Positions 32,301 to 40,450 of a stretch of 57,931 nt of DNA are shown in pieces; the stretch's first letter is position 1, and each line of letters opens with the position of its first letter. Source of the stretch: CAVQUE01 sp046290435 (GTDB lineage Bacteria > Actinomycetota > Acidimicrobiia > Acidimicrobiales > UBA8592); NCBI GenBank assembly GCA_046290435.1, contig JBKAGO010000005.1, positions 1 through 57,931 on the forward strand. Direction: 5' to 3'. A model generated the notes under the pieces. The model was not told where the DNA came from. It made no database searches and worked only from the letters and a program-made list of their open reading frames with translations. Made by a program: the position numbers and the translations under genes.

Positions 32301-34582
32301 GCCGGCTCGACGTCGACACCCACCGACGCCGCCGGGAGCACCACCACCCGTTCGAGCTCGGCCGGCGTCATCGGGCGGACGGTGACGGTCCCGGCGGTGA
32401 CGAGCTCGGCGAACGCCGGATGGCGCAGCGGAACGTCGTAGTGATCGGCCCGCAACGTGGCCACGACCCGCAGCGGAGATCCCGGCGCGGTGACGGCAGC
32501 GGCCAGCTCGTGCAGGAAGCGGGCCCGCTCCGTCGAACCCGACATCGTGAACAGCTCCTCGAGCTGATCGATGACAATCAACAGCGTGGTGGTGTCGTCG
32601 GGCAGCACCCGCAGCACGGCACGGAGGAGGCCGCCGTCCTCGGCGAGCTGATCGCGCAGCGACGCCGGCGGGTTGACCGCCACGCGCAGCAGCGCGGTCT
32701 CGAGCGCCTGGATGGGATCGGAGCCCGGCACCATCTGGGTGACGAACCAGTCCGCCGAGCCGGCGATCGCCCCGGCCCGGATCGCCGGGATCAGGCCACC
32801 CCGCACGACCGACGACTTGCCCGACCCCGACGGACCGACCACCACGGTCAAGGGACGGGCCGACAGCGACTCGAGCAGCTCGGTCACCAGGGCCTCGCGG
32901 CCGTGGAAGTGCTCGGCATCGGTGTCGCCGAATGCCCGCAACCCGACGTAGGGGTTCTCGACGGTCGCCCCCGCCGGACGGGAGCCGGATCGGCGGGTCG
33001 CAGGGCCCTCGCCACCGAGGACCTCGATCAGCTCCTCGACCAGCGCACCGATGGTGGCGTGGCGATCCTCGGGCGCCTTGGCGGTGGCCCGCGCCAGGAC
33101 CTCGTCGATGCGCACCGGCAGATCGGTCCGGATCGCCCGGGCCGACGGCAAGGGCTCGGCCAGCTGGCGACGGATCAGCTCGGCCCGGCTGTCGCTGTCG
33201 GCGAAGGGAAGACGTCCCGTCAACAGCTGGAAGGTCGTGATGCCCAGGCTCAACACGTCGGCGGCCGGCCCGACCGGCTGGCCGCGCAGCAGCTCCGGTG
33301 CGGCGTGCGCGGGCGACGCGACGGCGCCACCGTCGGCGTCCGCGGCAGGCAGGGCGATTCCGAAGTCGGCCAGGTACACCGACCCGTTCTCGTCGAGCAG
33401 CAGATTGGCGGGCCGCACGTCGCGGTGCACCACCCCCTTGCGATGGGCGGCCTCGAGGGCGCTGCCGATGTCGCGCACCAGGTCGGCCGTGGCTCGTTGG
33501 GACCACGGACCCCGAGCCCGCAAGGTGCCTTCGACGCTCCCGCCGCGCAGCAGGCGCATGACCAGGTACCCGGCGCCGGGCTCGCGCCAGAAGTCGTGGA
33601 GGGGCACCACGTGTGGGTGTTCGACCGAGGCGACGATCCTGGCCTCGTGCTCGAACCGGCGCACGAACTCGGGCCGGTCGGCCAGACCGGCCCGGATGAT
33701 CTTGATGGCCACCTCGCGCTCGACACCGGGTTGCACCGCCCGGTGGACAACAGCGAAGGCGCCCTCGCCGATCCGCTCGCCCAGCTGGTAGCCGCGCAGC
33801 GCCCGCCCGGCCCCCGCCAGCGTGGGGTCGTCGCGCCCGATCCGTCCCTCGAGCTCGAGCAGGTCCGGCGACGGATCCAGGCCGGCCTCCTCGACGAGGA
33901 GCGACCGGAAGCGGCGGAATTCGCTCAGCGCCTCGGCCCGGCGGCCGCCGGAGTAGAGCGCCCGCATCAGCAGGGCGCGGGGTCGCTCGCGGAGCGGTTC
34001 GGTCTCGGTCAACAGCCGGGCCTCCGACACCGCCCGCTCGGTGTCGCCGATGCCGAGCCGGGCCTCGATGAGCAGCTCGGTGGCTTCGATGCGTCGTTCC
34101 TCGAGCCGGACGGCGCCGGGGCGGGCCCAGTCCTCGTCGGCGAAGCCCGCCCAGGCCTCGCCTCGCCACCGGTCGAGCGCAGCCGTGAGCACGGCGACGG
34201 CCTGCTCGTCCTCGGCGGTGCGCAGCATCTGCGCCGCCTCGGCCAACTCGGCCTCGAAGGCCTCGCTGTCCACCACGAGACCTTCGCCGGCAGCGGTGCC
34301 GGGGTCATCGAGCGACAGCACGTAACCGGGATCGCGGAAGACGATGCGGCCGGCCCGGTCGGGGTCGACCACCTTGCGGAGGCGGGTGACGTAGGTCCGC
34401 ACCGAACCCGCAGCACCATCGGGGGGATCGCCGTACCAGACGGCGTCGACCAGGCGATCCATCGACACGACCGAGCCGTGGCGGGCGACGAGTACCGCCA
34501 GCACCCGCCGCAGTTGCGGACCGAGTTCCAGCTCCTGGCCGTCCCGGAACACGCCCAGCGGGCCGAGCACCTGGATCTCCAC
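29318..34582 (-). CDS. SARP-type DNA-binding/BTAD, Ser/Thr kinase, STAND ATPase, TM and beta-propeller protein
   Basis: A 1754-residue signalling protein, start GTG 34582 after GGGGAG, opening MEIQVLGPLGVFRDG as SARP proteins do. Order: OmpR-type winged helix (~1-92), BTAD (~100-250), protein kinase (~264-520), STAND ATPase (P-loop GPSGSGKS at 583-590, Walker B LLIVIDQLEEL), then DAADGEAAALADVASRDRRQ and a single TM segment (LLVAAAVLSMMAAAAAIVAL), then a degenerate WD40-type propeller to the C-terminus. Kinase residues: Lys294 (VAIK), HRDVRPAN at 386-393 (Arg where Lys is usual after HRDx), DFG 406-408. The TM places the propeller outside and the DNA-binding, kinase and ATPase parts inside: a one-protein membrane-to-DNA relay. 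Convergence with other genes is none; it is divergent from a DsbA-fold gene. Confidence 0.88.
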   Translation of the reverse strand: MEIQVLGPLGVFRDGQELELGPQLRRVLAVLVARHGSVVSMDRLVDAVWYGDPPDGAAGSVRTYVTRLRKVVDPDRAGRIVFRDPGYVLSLDDPGTAAGEGLVVDSEAFEAELAEAAQMLRTAEDEQAVAVLTAALDRWRGEAWAGFADEDWARPGAVRLEERRIEATELLIEARLGIGDTERAVSEARLLTETEPLRERPRALLMRALYSGGRRAEALSEFRRFRSLLVEEAGLDPSPDLLELEGRIGRDDPTLAGAGRALRGYQLGERIGEGAFAVVHRAVQPGVEREVAIKIIRAGLADRPEFVRRFEHEARIVASVEHPHVVPLHDFWREPGAGYLVMRLLRGGSVEGTLRARGPWSQRATADLVRDIGSALEAAHRKGVVHRDVRPANLLLDENGSVYLADFGIALPAADADGGAVASPAHAAPELLRGQPVGPAADVLSLGITTFQLLTGRLPFADSDSRAELIRRQLAEPLPSARAIRTDLPVRIDEVLARATAKAPEDRHATIGALVEELIEVLGGEGPATRRSGSRPAGATVENPYVGLRAFGDTDAEHFHGREALVTELLESLSARPLTVVVGPSGSGKSSVVRGGLIPAIRAGAIAGSADWFVTQMVPGSDPIQALETALLRVAVNPPASLRDQLAEDGGLLRAVLRVLPDDTTTLLIVIDQLEELFTMSGSTERARFLHELAAAVTAPGSPLRVVATLRADHYDVPLRHPAFAELVTAGTVTVRPMTPAELERVVVLPAASVGVDVEPALVADLVAGVSEQPAALPMLQYALTEAFERRVSDVMLASVHHDLGGLSGAVAARADRILELGGPDDEAEARRIFGRLVTLGEGVEDTRRRARRSELGSGERTAWLLDAFAHARLVTVGRDEATRQPTVEVAHEALLREWPRLRGWLAEDRDDLRALGAVSAGTATWLGHGRDDGELARGGRLATASELAARRPDLLSGEEAAWIAASSDAADGEAAALADVASRDRRQNQRLRRLLVAAAVLSMMAAAAAIVALVQRGRAVESENQAVAAEAAALENERLAVAARTDAEIERLSALSGAQIGQSPDRAILLALEANRRRDDVGTRSALHAAIAAQPAIVGIVGADPEAGGQRTVFGQNGTVALAVSTSADGDLLRWLDPATGDDVAEPTRLDTTVDLAALSGDGSVAAVALRDGTVRFLDPTGREVGPAAPLGTRLYDLSLDETGRRVALRLETGTQVLDVASGATISTYTDPRDQPGVFVEAPVALAADGDLFVVSWVHPAGDGVIQDLEQAEGGIDVVDAETGALIERIEGRLVNALDLSSRDVMVVAYDDREVFVDVVGRNGASRTIAGIVGDVSAVGIGSDGTVGVATFEGDLAFWDDEGAPLTGIVETGGAVTSLAFDDEGNALASIDGAGHLRFDPDGSVMVERLIELRGLANNVSPFHPFFEAARDDGQAVQFRRLADNTVAREIPLVEAYEFGFGGDPFYSTNGEWALSYGASRTSPVIVQRILGGGRGVVDLAAAYESATGVAVTDDFIVTARPSDDGQRVFLAARDFAGGPAFALWVSMDGAVLAGPMELPALGPALPLADGRVVMGDGESTLFVLDADLAGPPTTIADSDGFRALDIDDASGTVLVGSPSGAVGLLDLATGGLRRIESIAGEVAAGTFSPDGTALGILAVGGEVQVFDVETGRRVGVPMTLDGTLILPRGLHWGSAEDGGGLWVGSFIGPINFAADADAWRRIACDLVGRDLTADEWRTFVSETDPPVSACSR

Positions 34583-34630
34583 GCCGTTTCTCCCCATGTC
34601 CCGCACGATGACCCACCGCGATTACAGGTC

Positions 34631-34640
34631 GGTTGCAACC
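34631..34640. promoter_or_regulatory. Palindrome in the SARP-kinase/DsbA divergent region
   Basis: GGTTGCAACC is a perfect 10-bp palindrome about 50 nt upstream of the SARP-kinase start and ~100 nt before the DsbA-fold gene. It may be an operator; nothing else stands out in 34583-34737. Confidence 0.3.
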
Positions 34641-34737
34641 TAACCCATGGCGCGTCAGGCCAGGTCAGGCACGGTGTCGGCCGCGGTTTGGATCCGAGTG
34701 GTGGAACACCGAGTGGCCCGACCGGGTTGGCGGCGCC

Positions 34738-35514
34738 ATGACCGACGTGACCGACCCCGCACCGCCGCCCGCCGACACCTACGACATCGAGTTCTTCTGG
34801 GATCCGGTGTGCCCCTTCGCCTGGATCACCTCACGCTGGGTCGAGCTGGTCGCCGCCGAGACCGGGTTGCGGATCGACTGGCGGTTCATCTCACTGCGGC
34901 TGCTCAACAAGGACAAGGACTACGCCACCGAGTTCCCCGCCGGCTACCTCGAGGGCCACACCGCCGGGTTGAGGATGCTGCGGGTCGCCGCCGCCGTGCG
35001 CGACGAAGTGGGCCGCGACGCCCTCGGTCCGCTGGTCGCCGCCTACGGCGCCAGCGTATGGGATCGCCCACAGGGCAGCGACCTCTGGGAGGGCCTGTCC
35101 ACCACCGAACAGGTCCAGCGGGTGCTCGCCGAAGCGGGCCTGCCGACGGACTACGCCGCCCGGCTCGACGACACCGACCGCGACGAGGCCCTCGACGCCG
35201 AGACCGAGCTGGCGCTGTCGCGCACCGGCCGCGACGTCGGCACGCCGATCATCACGTTCCACCGTCGCGGCGAGGGGGCCACCCGTTCGCTCAGCTTCTT
35301 CGGGCCGGTCATCTCGCGGGTGCCGGCCCCTGCCGACGCCGTCCGGCTCTGGGACGCCGTCACCACCCTCGCCGAGTTCCCCGGCTTCGCGGAGATGAAG
35401 CGCAGCCTGCGCGAGGTGCCCCAGCTGCCGTTGTTCGGCATGGTCGACGCGCCGGCCGAGGAGGACTGGCAGGGCGGCCACCGTCGCGGTCACCTGCCCG
35501 GCGACCGAGGCTGA
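34738..35514 (+). CDS. DsbA-family thioredoxin-fold protein (2-hydroxychromene-2-carboxylate isomerase-like)
   Basis: A 258-residue cytosolic DsbA-fold protein. The active-site region reads FFWDPVCPFAW, so only one Cys (Cys25) is present where DsbA has CxxC; this fits the mycothiol/glutathione-dependent isomerase or dehalogenase branch rather than a disulfide oxidase. A cis-Pro loop is visible in DVGTPIITF. No signal peptide. ATG 34738 is the first credible start; the in-frame upstream sequence is not protein-like. Convergent with the HxlR gene 12 nt away. Confidence 0.8.
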   Translation: MTDVTDPAPPPADTYDIEFFWDPVCPFAWITSRWVELVAAETGLRIDWRFISLRLLNKDKDYATEFPAGYLEGHTAGLRMLRVAAAVRDEVGRDALGPLVAAYGASVWDRPQGSDLWEGLSTTEQVQRVLAEAGLPTDYAARLDDTDRDEALDAETELALSRTGRDVGTPIITFHRRGEGATRSLSFFGPVISRVPAPADAVRLWDAVTTLAEFPGFAEMKRSLREVPQLPLFGMVDAPAEEDWQGGHRRGHLPGDRG

Positions 35515-35526
35515 CCGGCGTCGCCG

Positions 35527-36492
35527 TCAGCCCACGATGACCGACCCGCCGTCGACGGGATCACCGCAGCCCCGGCAACGCCACCGGGGCACCAGGGTGG
35601 CGCCGCACGGCGAGTGGACGATGTCGATCGCCGTGCCCTCGCCCGCGGGGACCAGGTGGCGCTGCGCCCACGACACCATGGTGAGCACCACGGGCAGGAA
35701 CCCCAGACCCTTCGGCGTCAGGGTGTACTCCTGGCGGTTGCTGCCGTCGGCGGCGGGGCCGTGGTCGAACACCCCGGCCGCACGGAACTCCTCCAGGCGC
35801 TCGGCGAGAACCGCCTCCGGGATCTCGAGGCGGGCCCGGAAGTCGGTGTAGCGAGTGGTTCCCAGCATCGCTGCGGCCACCAGGGCGCTCGACCAGCGGT
35901 TGCCGAGGATGGCCATGGTCTCGGGGAAGTGGCCTGCGTGGCCGGCCCGGCCGGTGCCGCTGCGGCGCCGGGTCGTCGAGCGCGGGATGGAGCGGCGCCA
36001 GCCGCCGGCGGGGCCCCAGGTCGAATGCAGCGCACCGAGCTCGACCGGCGCGCTGCAGGACCCGCAGACCAGCTCGGGGTCGAGGTCGGCGCCACAGGAC
36101 CGGTGGGTCATGGCGGGCAGCTCGGCCGCCCGGTCCGGCACCCAGCGCCGCTCCCAGTCCCAGATGGCGAACAGGAACGGCCAGGTTGCCGCCCCGGCAG
36201 GCGTGGCGCGGTAGTCCGCTCGCAGGGGGGATTGGCTGTACACCCGCCGTTCGACCAGGCCGGCGTCGGTGAGGCGACGCAGCCGGTCGGTCAGCGTCGC
36301 ATCGGAGATGTCCAGCGCGGCCTTGTACTCCCCGTAGCGGGTGGCGCCGTACAGCGTCTCGCGCAGCAGGAGCAGGGTCCACTCGTCGCCGAGCAGCGCA
36401 ATGGCCCGGCCGAGGGCGTTGGGCTCGGCGGGATCGGCGGGCCTCGTCGTGGGGGGATGGTCGATCGGTGCGCTGCGTTCGTTCATCGTCAC
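35527..36492 (-). CDS. Tandem-domain HxlR-family transcriptional regulator
   Basis: A 321-residue regulator with two HxlR winged helices in one chain, residues ~25-120 (AIALLGDEWTLLLLRETLYG, TLTDRLRRLTDAGLVERRVY) and ~185-290 (MAILGNRWSSALVAAAMLGT, LAERLEEFRAAGVFDHG). Each is followed by a zinc-ribbon-like Cys cluster: CGADLDPELVCGSC and CGATLVPRWRCRGC. HxlR proteins normally dimerise, so this chain could bind as an internal pseudo-dimer. GTG 36492 has GAGG 7 nt upstream; ATG 36486 is an alternative. Divergent from the thiolase gene, whose promoter carries two palindromes. Confidence 0.85.
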   Translation of the reverse strand: MTMNERSAPIDHPPTTRPADPAEPNALGRAIALLGDEWTLLLLRETLYGATRYGEYKAALDISDATLTDRLRRLTDAGLVERRVYSQSPLRADYRATPAGAATWPFLFAIWDWERRWVPDRAAELPAMTHRSCGADLDPELVCGSCSAPVELGALHSTWGPAGGWRRSIPRSTTRRRSGTGRAGHAGHFPETMAILGNRWSSALVAAAMLGTTRYTDFRARLEIPEAVLAERLEEFRAAGVFDHGPAADGSNRQEYTLTPKGLGFLPVVLTMVSWAQRHLVPAGEGTAIDIVHSPCGATLVPRWRCRGCGDPVDGGSVIVG

Positions 36493-36586
36493 GGGCCGGC
36501 CTCGGGGGTCGCCGGTCGCCCAGTGTGGCAGCGCAGCGCGTCGACCACGAAGACGAACGCCGATCGCCTCCCTGCCGGAGCTTCGG

Positions 36587-36617
36587 TTGACAGAGTGACT
36601 CTGCCAAACATAGTTTG
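36587..36617 (+). promoter_or_regulatory. Thiolase promoter with two overlapping palindromic operators
   Basis: TTGACA (36587-36592) and TAGTTT (36611-36616) are 18 nt apart. Two perfect palindromes lie across them: CAGAG-TGA-CTCTG (36591-36603) and CAAAC-ATA-GTTTG (36605-36617). A repressor bound there would cover both promoter boxes; the divergent HxlR protein is the obvious candidate. Confidence 0.55.
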
Positions 36618-36662
36618 TGTGTCATCGGTTTCGACCGTCTTCGATCATCGGGGGATGCGACC

Positions 36663-37892
36663 ATGACCACCGACATCTGGGTGCTCGGCGGCCACCAGAG
36701 CGACTTCGCCCGCAACCTCGCCCGCGAGGGCGTGGGCTTCGACGGGCTCACCGCCGAGATCGTCGAGGCCACGCTCGCCGCCGCCGGCGTCGACGCCACC
36801 GACATCGACGTCGTGCACGTGGCCAACGCGTTCGGCGAGCTGTTCACCGGCCAGGCCCACCTCGCAGCGATGCCCGCCACCGTGTGTCCCGACCTGTGGG
36901 GCGTCCCCGCATCACGCCACGAAGCGGCCTGCGCCTCGGGCAGCATCGCCGTGCGTGCCGCCATGGCCGACCTCGCTGCCGGCTACGCCGACGTTGCCCT
37001 GGTCGTCGGGGTCGAGCTCGAACGCAACGTGCCGGGCCCCACGGCGTCCGACCATCTCGGCGCCGCGGCCTGGGTCGGCCACGAAGGGCGACCGGGGTCG
37101 GTCATCTGGGCCGACATGTTCGACCGCGTCGCCGACGAGTACGACCGCCGGTTCGGCATCGACGACATCCACCTGCGCGCCATCGGCGCCAACAACCTCG
37201 CCAACGCCAAGCGCAACCCCAACGCCCAGACCCGCACCTGGAGCGTCCCCGACCTGATCGGCCCGGCCGGAACCGACGACGAGCTGAACCCGGTCGTCGA
37301 GGGCCGCGTCCGGCGCTACGACTGCAGCCAGATCACCGATGGCGGCGCCGGCGTCGTGTTGTGCTCGGACCGGTTCCGCCGGGACCATCCGGGTCTGGCG
37401 CCGCTCGCTCGCATCGCCGGGTGGGGGCACCGCACCGCCGGTCTGCCCCTCGAGGCCAAGCTCGAACGCAGCGCCGGCCGGCCCTACGTCATGCCCCATG
37501 TGCGCCAGGCCGCCACCGATGCCATGGACCGCGCCGGCATCACCGTCGAGGACCTCGACGCGCTCGAGACCCACGACTGCTTCACGCCCAGCGAGTACCT
37601 CGCCATCGACCACATCGGGCTCACCGCGCCCGGCGAGTCCTGGAAGGCCGTCGAGAACGGCGACATCGCCATCGGCGGCCGCCTGCCGATCAACGCCGGC
37701 GGCGGCCTCATCGGCGGCGGTCACCCCGTCGGAGCGACAGGCGTGCGGATGTTGCTCGACGCCACCCGCCAGGTCAGCGGCACCGCCGGCGACCACCAGG
37801 TCGACGGCGCCCATCGTGTCGCGACGCTCAACATCGGCGGCAGCACCGCCACCACCGTGTCGTTCGTGGTCGAGGCCGCGCCGACCGCCTGA
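36663..37892 (+). CDS. Thiolase-family acetyl-CoA acyltransferase (SCP-x/lipid-transfer type)
   Basis: A 409-residue thiolase-fold enzyme. Catalytic Cys90 is in HEAACASGS, the acid/base elements are ETHDCFTPSE and GGGHPVGATG. The HDCF variant is typical of SCP-x-like thiolases that act on branched or steroid acyl-CoAs rather than acetoacetyl-CoA. ATG 36663 (MTTDIWVLGGHQSDFARN) is preferred over an in-frame upstream codon because the family starts here. It precedes a carotenoid oxygenase by 64 nt and probably shares its promoter, suggesting joint catabolism of an isoprenoid or steroid-like compound. Confidence 0.88.
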   Translation: MTTDIWVLGGHQSDFARNLAREGVGFDGLTAEIVEATLAAAGVDATDIDVVHVANAFGELFTGQAHLAAMPATVCPDLWGVPASRHEAACASGSIAVRAAMADLAAGYADVALVVGVELERNVPGPTASDHLGAAAWVGHEGRPGSVIWADMFDRVADEYDRRFGIDDIHLRAIGANNLANAKRNPNAQTRTWSVPDLIGPAGTDDELNPVVEGRVRRYDCSQITDGGAGVVLCSDRFRRDHPGLAPLARIAGWGHRTAGLPLEAKLERSAGRPYVMPHVRQAATDAMDRAGITVEDLDALETHDCFTPSEYLAIDHIGLTAPGESWKAVENGDIAIGGRLPINAGGGLIGGGHPVGATGVRMLLDATRQVSGTAGDHQVDGAHRVATLNIGGSTATTVSFVVEAAPTA

Positions 37893-37956
37893 CCTGCCCC
37901 CCCGCAACCGATCACCGCGCAATCACGCACCCCGCACCGAACCCAGGAGACCCACC

Positions 37957-39444
37957 GTGGCCCCCCAGCTCGTCGACACCATCACCTCCACCCTGCCCGC
38001 CGACGACGACCACCCGTATCGGACGGGGCCGTGGCGGCCCCAGGTCCGCGAGTGGACCGCCGAGCTCGAGGTCGTCGAGGGTGAGATCCCCGCCGACCTC
38101 GACGGCGCCTACCTCCGCAACACCGAGAACCCGTTGCACCCGGCCATCACCCGCTACCACCCCTTCGACGGCGACGGCATGGTGCACGCCGTCGAGTTCC
38201 GCGACGGGCGCGCGGCCTACTGGAACCGATTCGTGCGCACCGACGGTCTCCTCGCCGAACAGGAGGCGGGCGAGGCGCTGTGGACCGGGTTCATCGAGAT
38301 GCCCGACGACGCCCACCGCACCGACGGCTGGGGTATCCGTGGTCGGATGAAGGACGCGTCGAGCACCGACGTCGTCGTGCACCGCGGCGAGGTGCTGACG
38401 AGCTTCTACTTCTGCGGCGACCTGTACCGGCTCGATCCCGCCACCGGCGCCACGCTCGGCAAGCAGACCTGGGACGGGACGATCCCGTCGTGGGGCGTGT
38501 CGGCGCACCCCAAGGTCGATCCCCACACCGGCGAGCTGTTGTTCTTCGCCTACAGCAAGGAGGAGCCGTTCCTGCGCACGGGTGCCGTCGGCGCCGACGG
38601 CACGATGCGTCATCTCGTCGACGTGCCGCTGCCCGGCCCCCGGCTGCCCCACGACATGGCGTTCACCGAGAACCACGTCATCCTCAACGACTTCCCCCTG
38701 TTCTGGCGGGCCGACCTGCTCGAGGCCGGCGTGCACATCCCGCACTTCCACCGGGAGCTGCCGTCACGCTTCGCCATCGTGCCCCGCGACGGATCGGGCC
38801 AGGTGCGCTGGTTCGAGGCCGACCCGACCTACGTCCTGCACTTCGTGAACGCGTGGGAGGAGGGCGACGAGATCGTCCTCGACGGCTTCTTCCAGCACTG
38901 CCCGAGCCCCTCGACCGAAGGGGCGGCCACCGTCGAGGATGCCGCGTTCCGCTCGATCGGCCTCGACAACCTCCGCACGGTGCTGCACCGGTGGCGCTTC
39001 GACCTGCGCACCGGGGCCACCACCGAGGAGGACCTGAGCGACCGGGTGACCGAGTTCGGCACGATGCACCCCGGCATGGCGACGCGGCCGAATCGGTATG
39101 TGTACGCGGCGACGGGTGTGCCGGGGAAGTTCCTGTTCGACGGCCTGGTGCGTCACGACCTGCAGACCGGCGCCGAGGATTCGATCGTCTTCGGCGACGG
39201 GGTGTTCGGCAGCGAGACCATGGTGGCGCCCCGCCCGGGCGCGACCGCCGAGGACGACGCCTACCTGGTGACGTTCACCATCGACATGGGTGCCGACGCC
39301 TCGTACTGCGTGGTGTACGACGCCGCTGACCCCGGCGCCGGTCCGGTGTGCCGGCTGCGCCTGCCCGAGCGCATCAGCAGCGGCACCCACGCCACCTGGG
39401 CGAGCCGAGCCGAACTCGGCACCGCCTCCATGTTCGACAGCTGA
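37957..39444 (+). CDS. Carotenoid oxygenase family protein (cytosolic)
   Basis: A 495-residue iron-dependent carotenoid/stilbene cleavage dioxygenase. GTG 37957 follows an AGGAGA ribosome site. Iron-ligand histidines appear in SAHPKVDP, LPHDMAFT, YVLHFVNAW and SGTHATWA. It lacks the signal peptide of the paralogue at 6963 and so acts in the cytosol. Position behind a thiolase and an HxlR-type operator suggests an inducible degradative unit. A palindromic repeat follows the stop. Confidence 0.9.
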   Translation: MAPQLVDTITSTLPADDDHPYRTGPWRPQVREWTAELEVVEGEIPADLDGAYLRNTENPLHPAITRYHPFDGDGMVHAVEFRDGRAAYWNRFVRTDGLLAEQEAGEALWTGFIEMPDDAHRTDGWGIRGRMKDASSTDVVVHRGEVLTSFYFCGDLYRLDPATGATLGKQTWDGTIPSWGVSAHPKVDPHTGELLFFAYSKEEPFLRTGAVGADGTMRHLVDVPLPGPRLPHDMAFTENHVILNDFPLFWRADLLEAGVHIPHFHRELPSRFAIVPRDGSGQVRWFEADPTYVLHFVNAWEEGDEIVLDGFFQHCPSPSTEGAATVEDAAFRSIGLDNLRTVLHRWRFDLRTGATTEEDLSDRVTEFGTMHPGMATRPNRYVYAATGVPGKFLFDGLVRHDLQTGAEDSIVFGDGVFGSETMVAPRPGATAEDDAYLVTFTIDMGADASYCVVYDAADPGAGPVCRLRLPERISSGTHATWASRAELGTASMFDS

Positions 39445-39456
39445 CGGGGTCATCGG

Positions 39457-39505
39457 TTCCGGCGCCGAAAACCGTCGCCAGGGCGACGAGTTTCGGCGCC
39501 AGAAC
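39457..39505. repeat. Palindromic intergenic repeat, copy 1
   Basis: Outer arms GGCGCCGAAA (39461-39470) and TTTCGGCGCC (39491-39500) are exact complements, with an inner stem CGTCGCC/GGCGACG. A close copy in inverted orientation lies at 41867-41915. Between convergent genes it could also act as a two-way terminator. Confidence 0.75.
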
Positions 39506-39532
39506 GATTGGCCGGGTCGGACGCTCGACGAT

Positions 39533-40366
39533 TCAGGCCGGAGGGTCGGGTGGGACCAGCTCGACGAGGAGCTCCATCGAGCGGATCCAGTCGGCGGCGC
39601 TCGTGCGCCACGGCGCCGACACCACATGGGTCACGCCGGCCTCGGCGTAGGCGGCGGCCTCGTCGACGATCTGGGCCGGATCCATGCCCTGGGGATCCCA
39701 GCCGGTGCGGTACGAGATGGTGAAGTCCTCGCCGGGGCGCTCGTTGCGCAGCCGAGCCACGATGGTCGCCACCTCTTCGGGCGGGGTGCTGATGCCCTGC
39801 CAGCCGTCGCCTCGGTGCGTCGCCCGGGCCAGGGCCGCCTCGGCCGACCCGCCGACCCACACGGGAATGCGGTGTGCCGGCTTGGGGAGCACCCGGAGGT
39901 CCTCGAACCGGTAGTGCTCGCCAGCGAACGACGCGGGGTCGTCGGTCCAGACCCGCTCGAAGATCTCCAGTGCCTCATCCATCCGGGCGCCACGGGTGAC
40001 GAAGTCCTGGTCGAGGGCCTCGTACTCGCCGCGTGACCAACCCACCCCGACGGCGATGGTCAGGCGCCCCCCGCTGAGCGCGTCGAGGCTCGCCAAGCCG
40101 TTGGCGAGCACCAGCGGGTGGTACTGGGGCACGACGAGCACGCTCGTGCCGAGCCCGATGCGCTCTGTTGCTGCCGCCGCCCAGGCCAGAGTCAGCAGCG
40201 GCTCGAAGAGGTAGGGCGACGGATAGCCCTGCAACGCCGGCTGGACCACGTGATCCGACACCCAGACGTCGACGAACCCGAGCTCTTCGGCAGCCACCGC
40301 GACACGCCGGATCGCGTCGGGCGACGCCGCCCTGCCGTACTGGGGGAGATGGATGCCGAGCCGCAC
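39533..40366 (-). CDS. LLM-class (luciferase-like) F420/FMN-dependent oxidoreductase
   Basis: A 277-residue TIM-barrel flavin or F420 enzyme: MRLGIHLPQYGRAASPDAI opening, DVWVSDHVVQP, ERIGLGTSVLVVPQYHPLVL, GRLTIAVGVGWSRGEYEALD and PVWVGGSAEAALARATHRGD are family hallmarks. Actinobacteria commonly use F420 here. Substrate unknown. GTG 40366 has a TAGGTT box 7 nt upstream on the minus strand, and is divergent from the GNAT gene, whose TACCCT box is also leaderless-type. Confidence 0.9.
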   Translation of the reverse strand: MRLGIHLPQYGRAASPDAIRRVAVAAEELGFVDVWVSDHVVQPALQGYPSPYLFEPLLTLAWAAAATERIGLGTSVLVVPQYHPLVLANGLASLDALSGGRLTIAVGVGWSRGEYEALDQDFVTRGARMDEALEIFERVWTDDPASFAGEHYRFEDLRVLPKPAHRIPVWVGGSAEAALARATHRGDGWQGISTPPEEVATIVARLRNERPGEDFTISYRTGWDPQGMDPAQIVDEAAAYAEAGVTHVVSAPWRTSAADWIRSMELLVELVPPDPPA

Positions 40367-40373
40367 GGCCCCG

Positions 40374-40379
40374 AACCTA
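40374..40379 (-). promoter_or_regulatory. -10 box, leaderless promoter of the luciferase-like gene
   Basis: TAGGTT on the minus strand, 7 nt before GTG 40366. Confidence 0.5.
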
Positions 40380-40437
40380 ACCCCCGACCCGCCGGACGCG
40401 TGAGGCGAAACCCGCTGGCGGAGCCGGCGTCGACCAC

Positions 40438-40443
40438 TACCCT
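40438..40443 (+). promoter_or_regulatory. -10 box, leaderless promoter of the GNAT gene
   Basis: TACCCT followed by 7 nt and ATG 40451; no Shine-Dalgarno sequence. Confidence 0.5.
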
Positions 40444-40450
40444 CCCGTCG

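Noticed and set aside
30308..34741. Very long + strand open frame opposite the SARP-kinase gene
   Set aside because: It is the antisense shadow of a clear multidomain gene in GC-rich DNA; the translation has no recognisable motifs and is Arg/Gly/His-rich.
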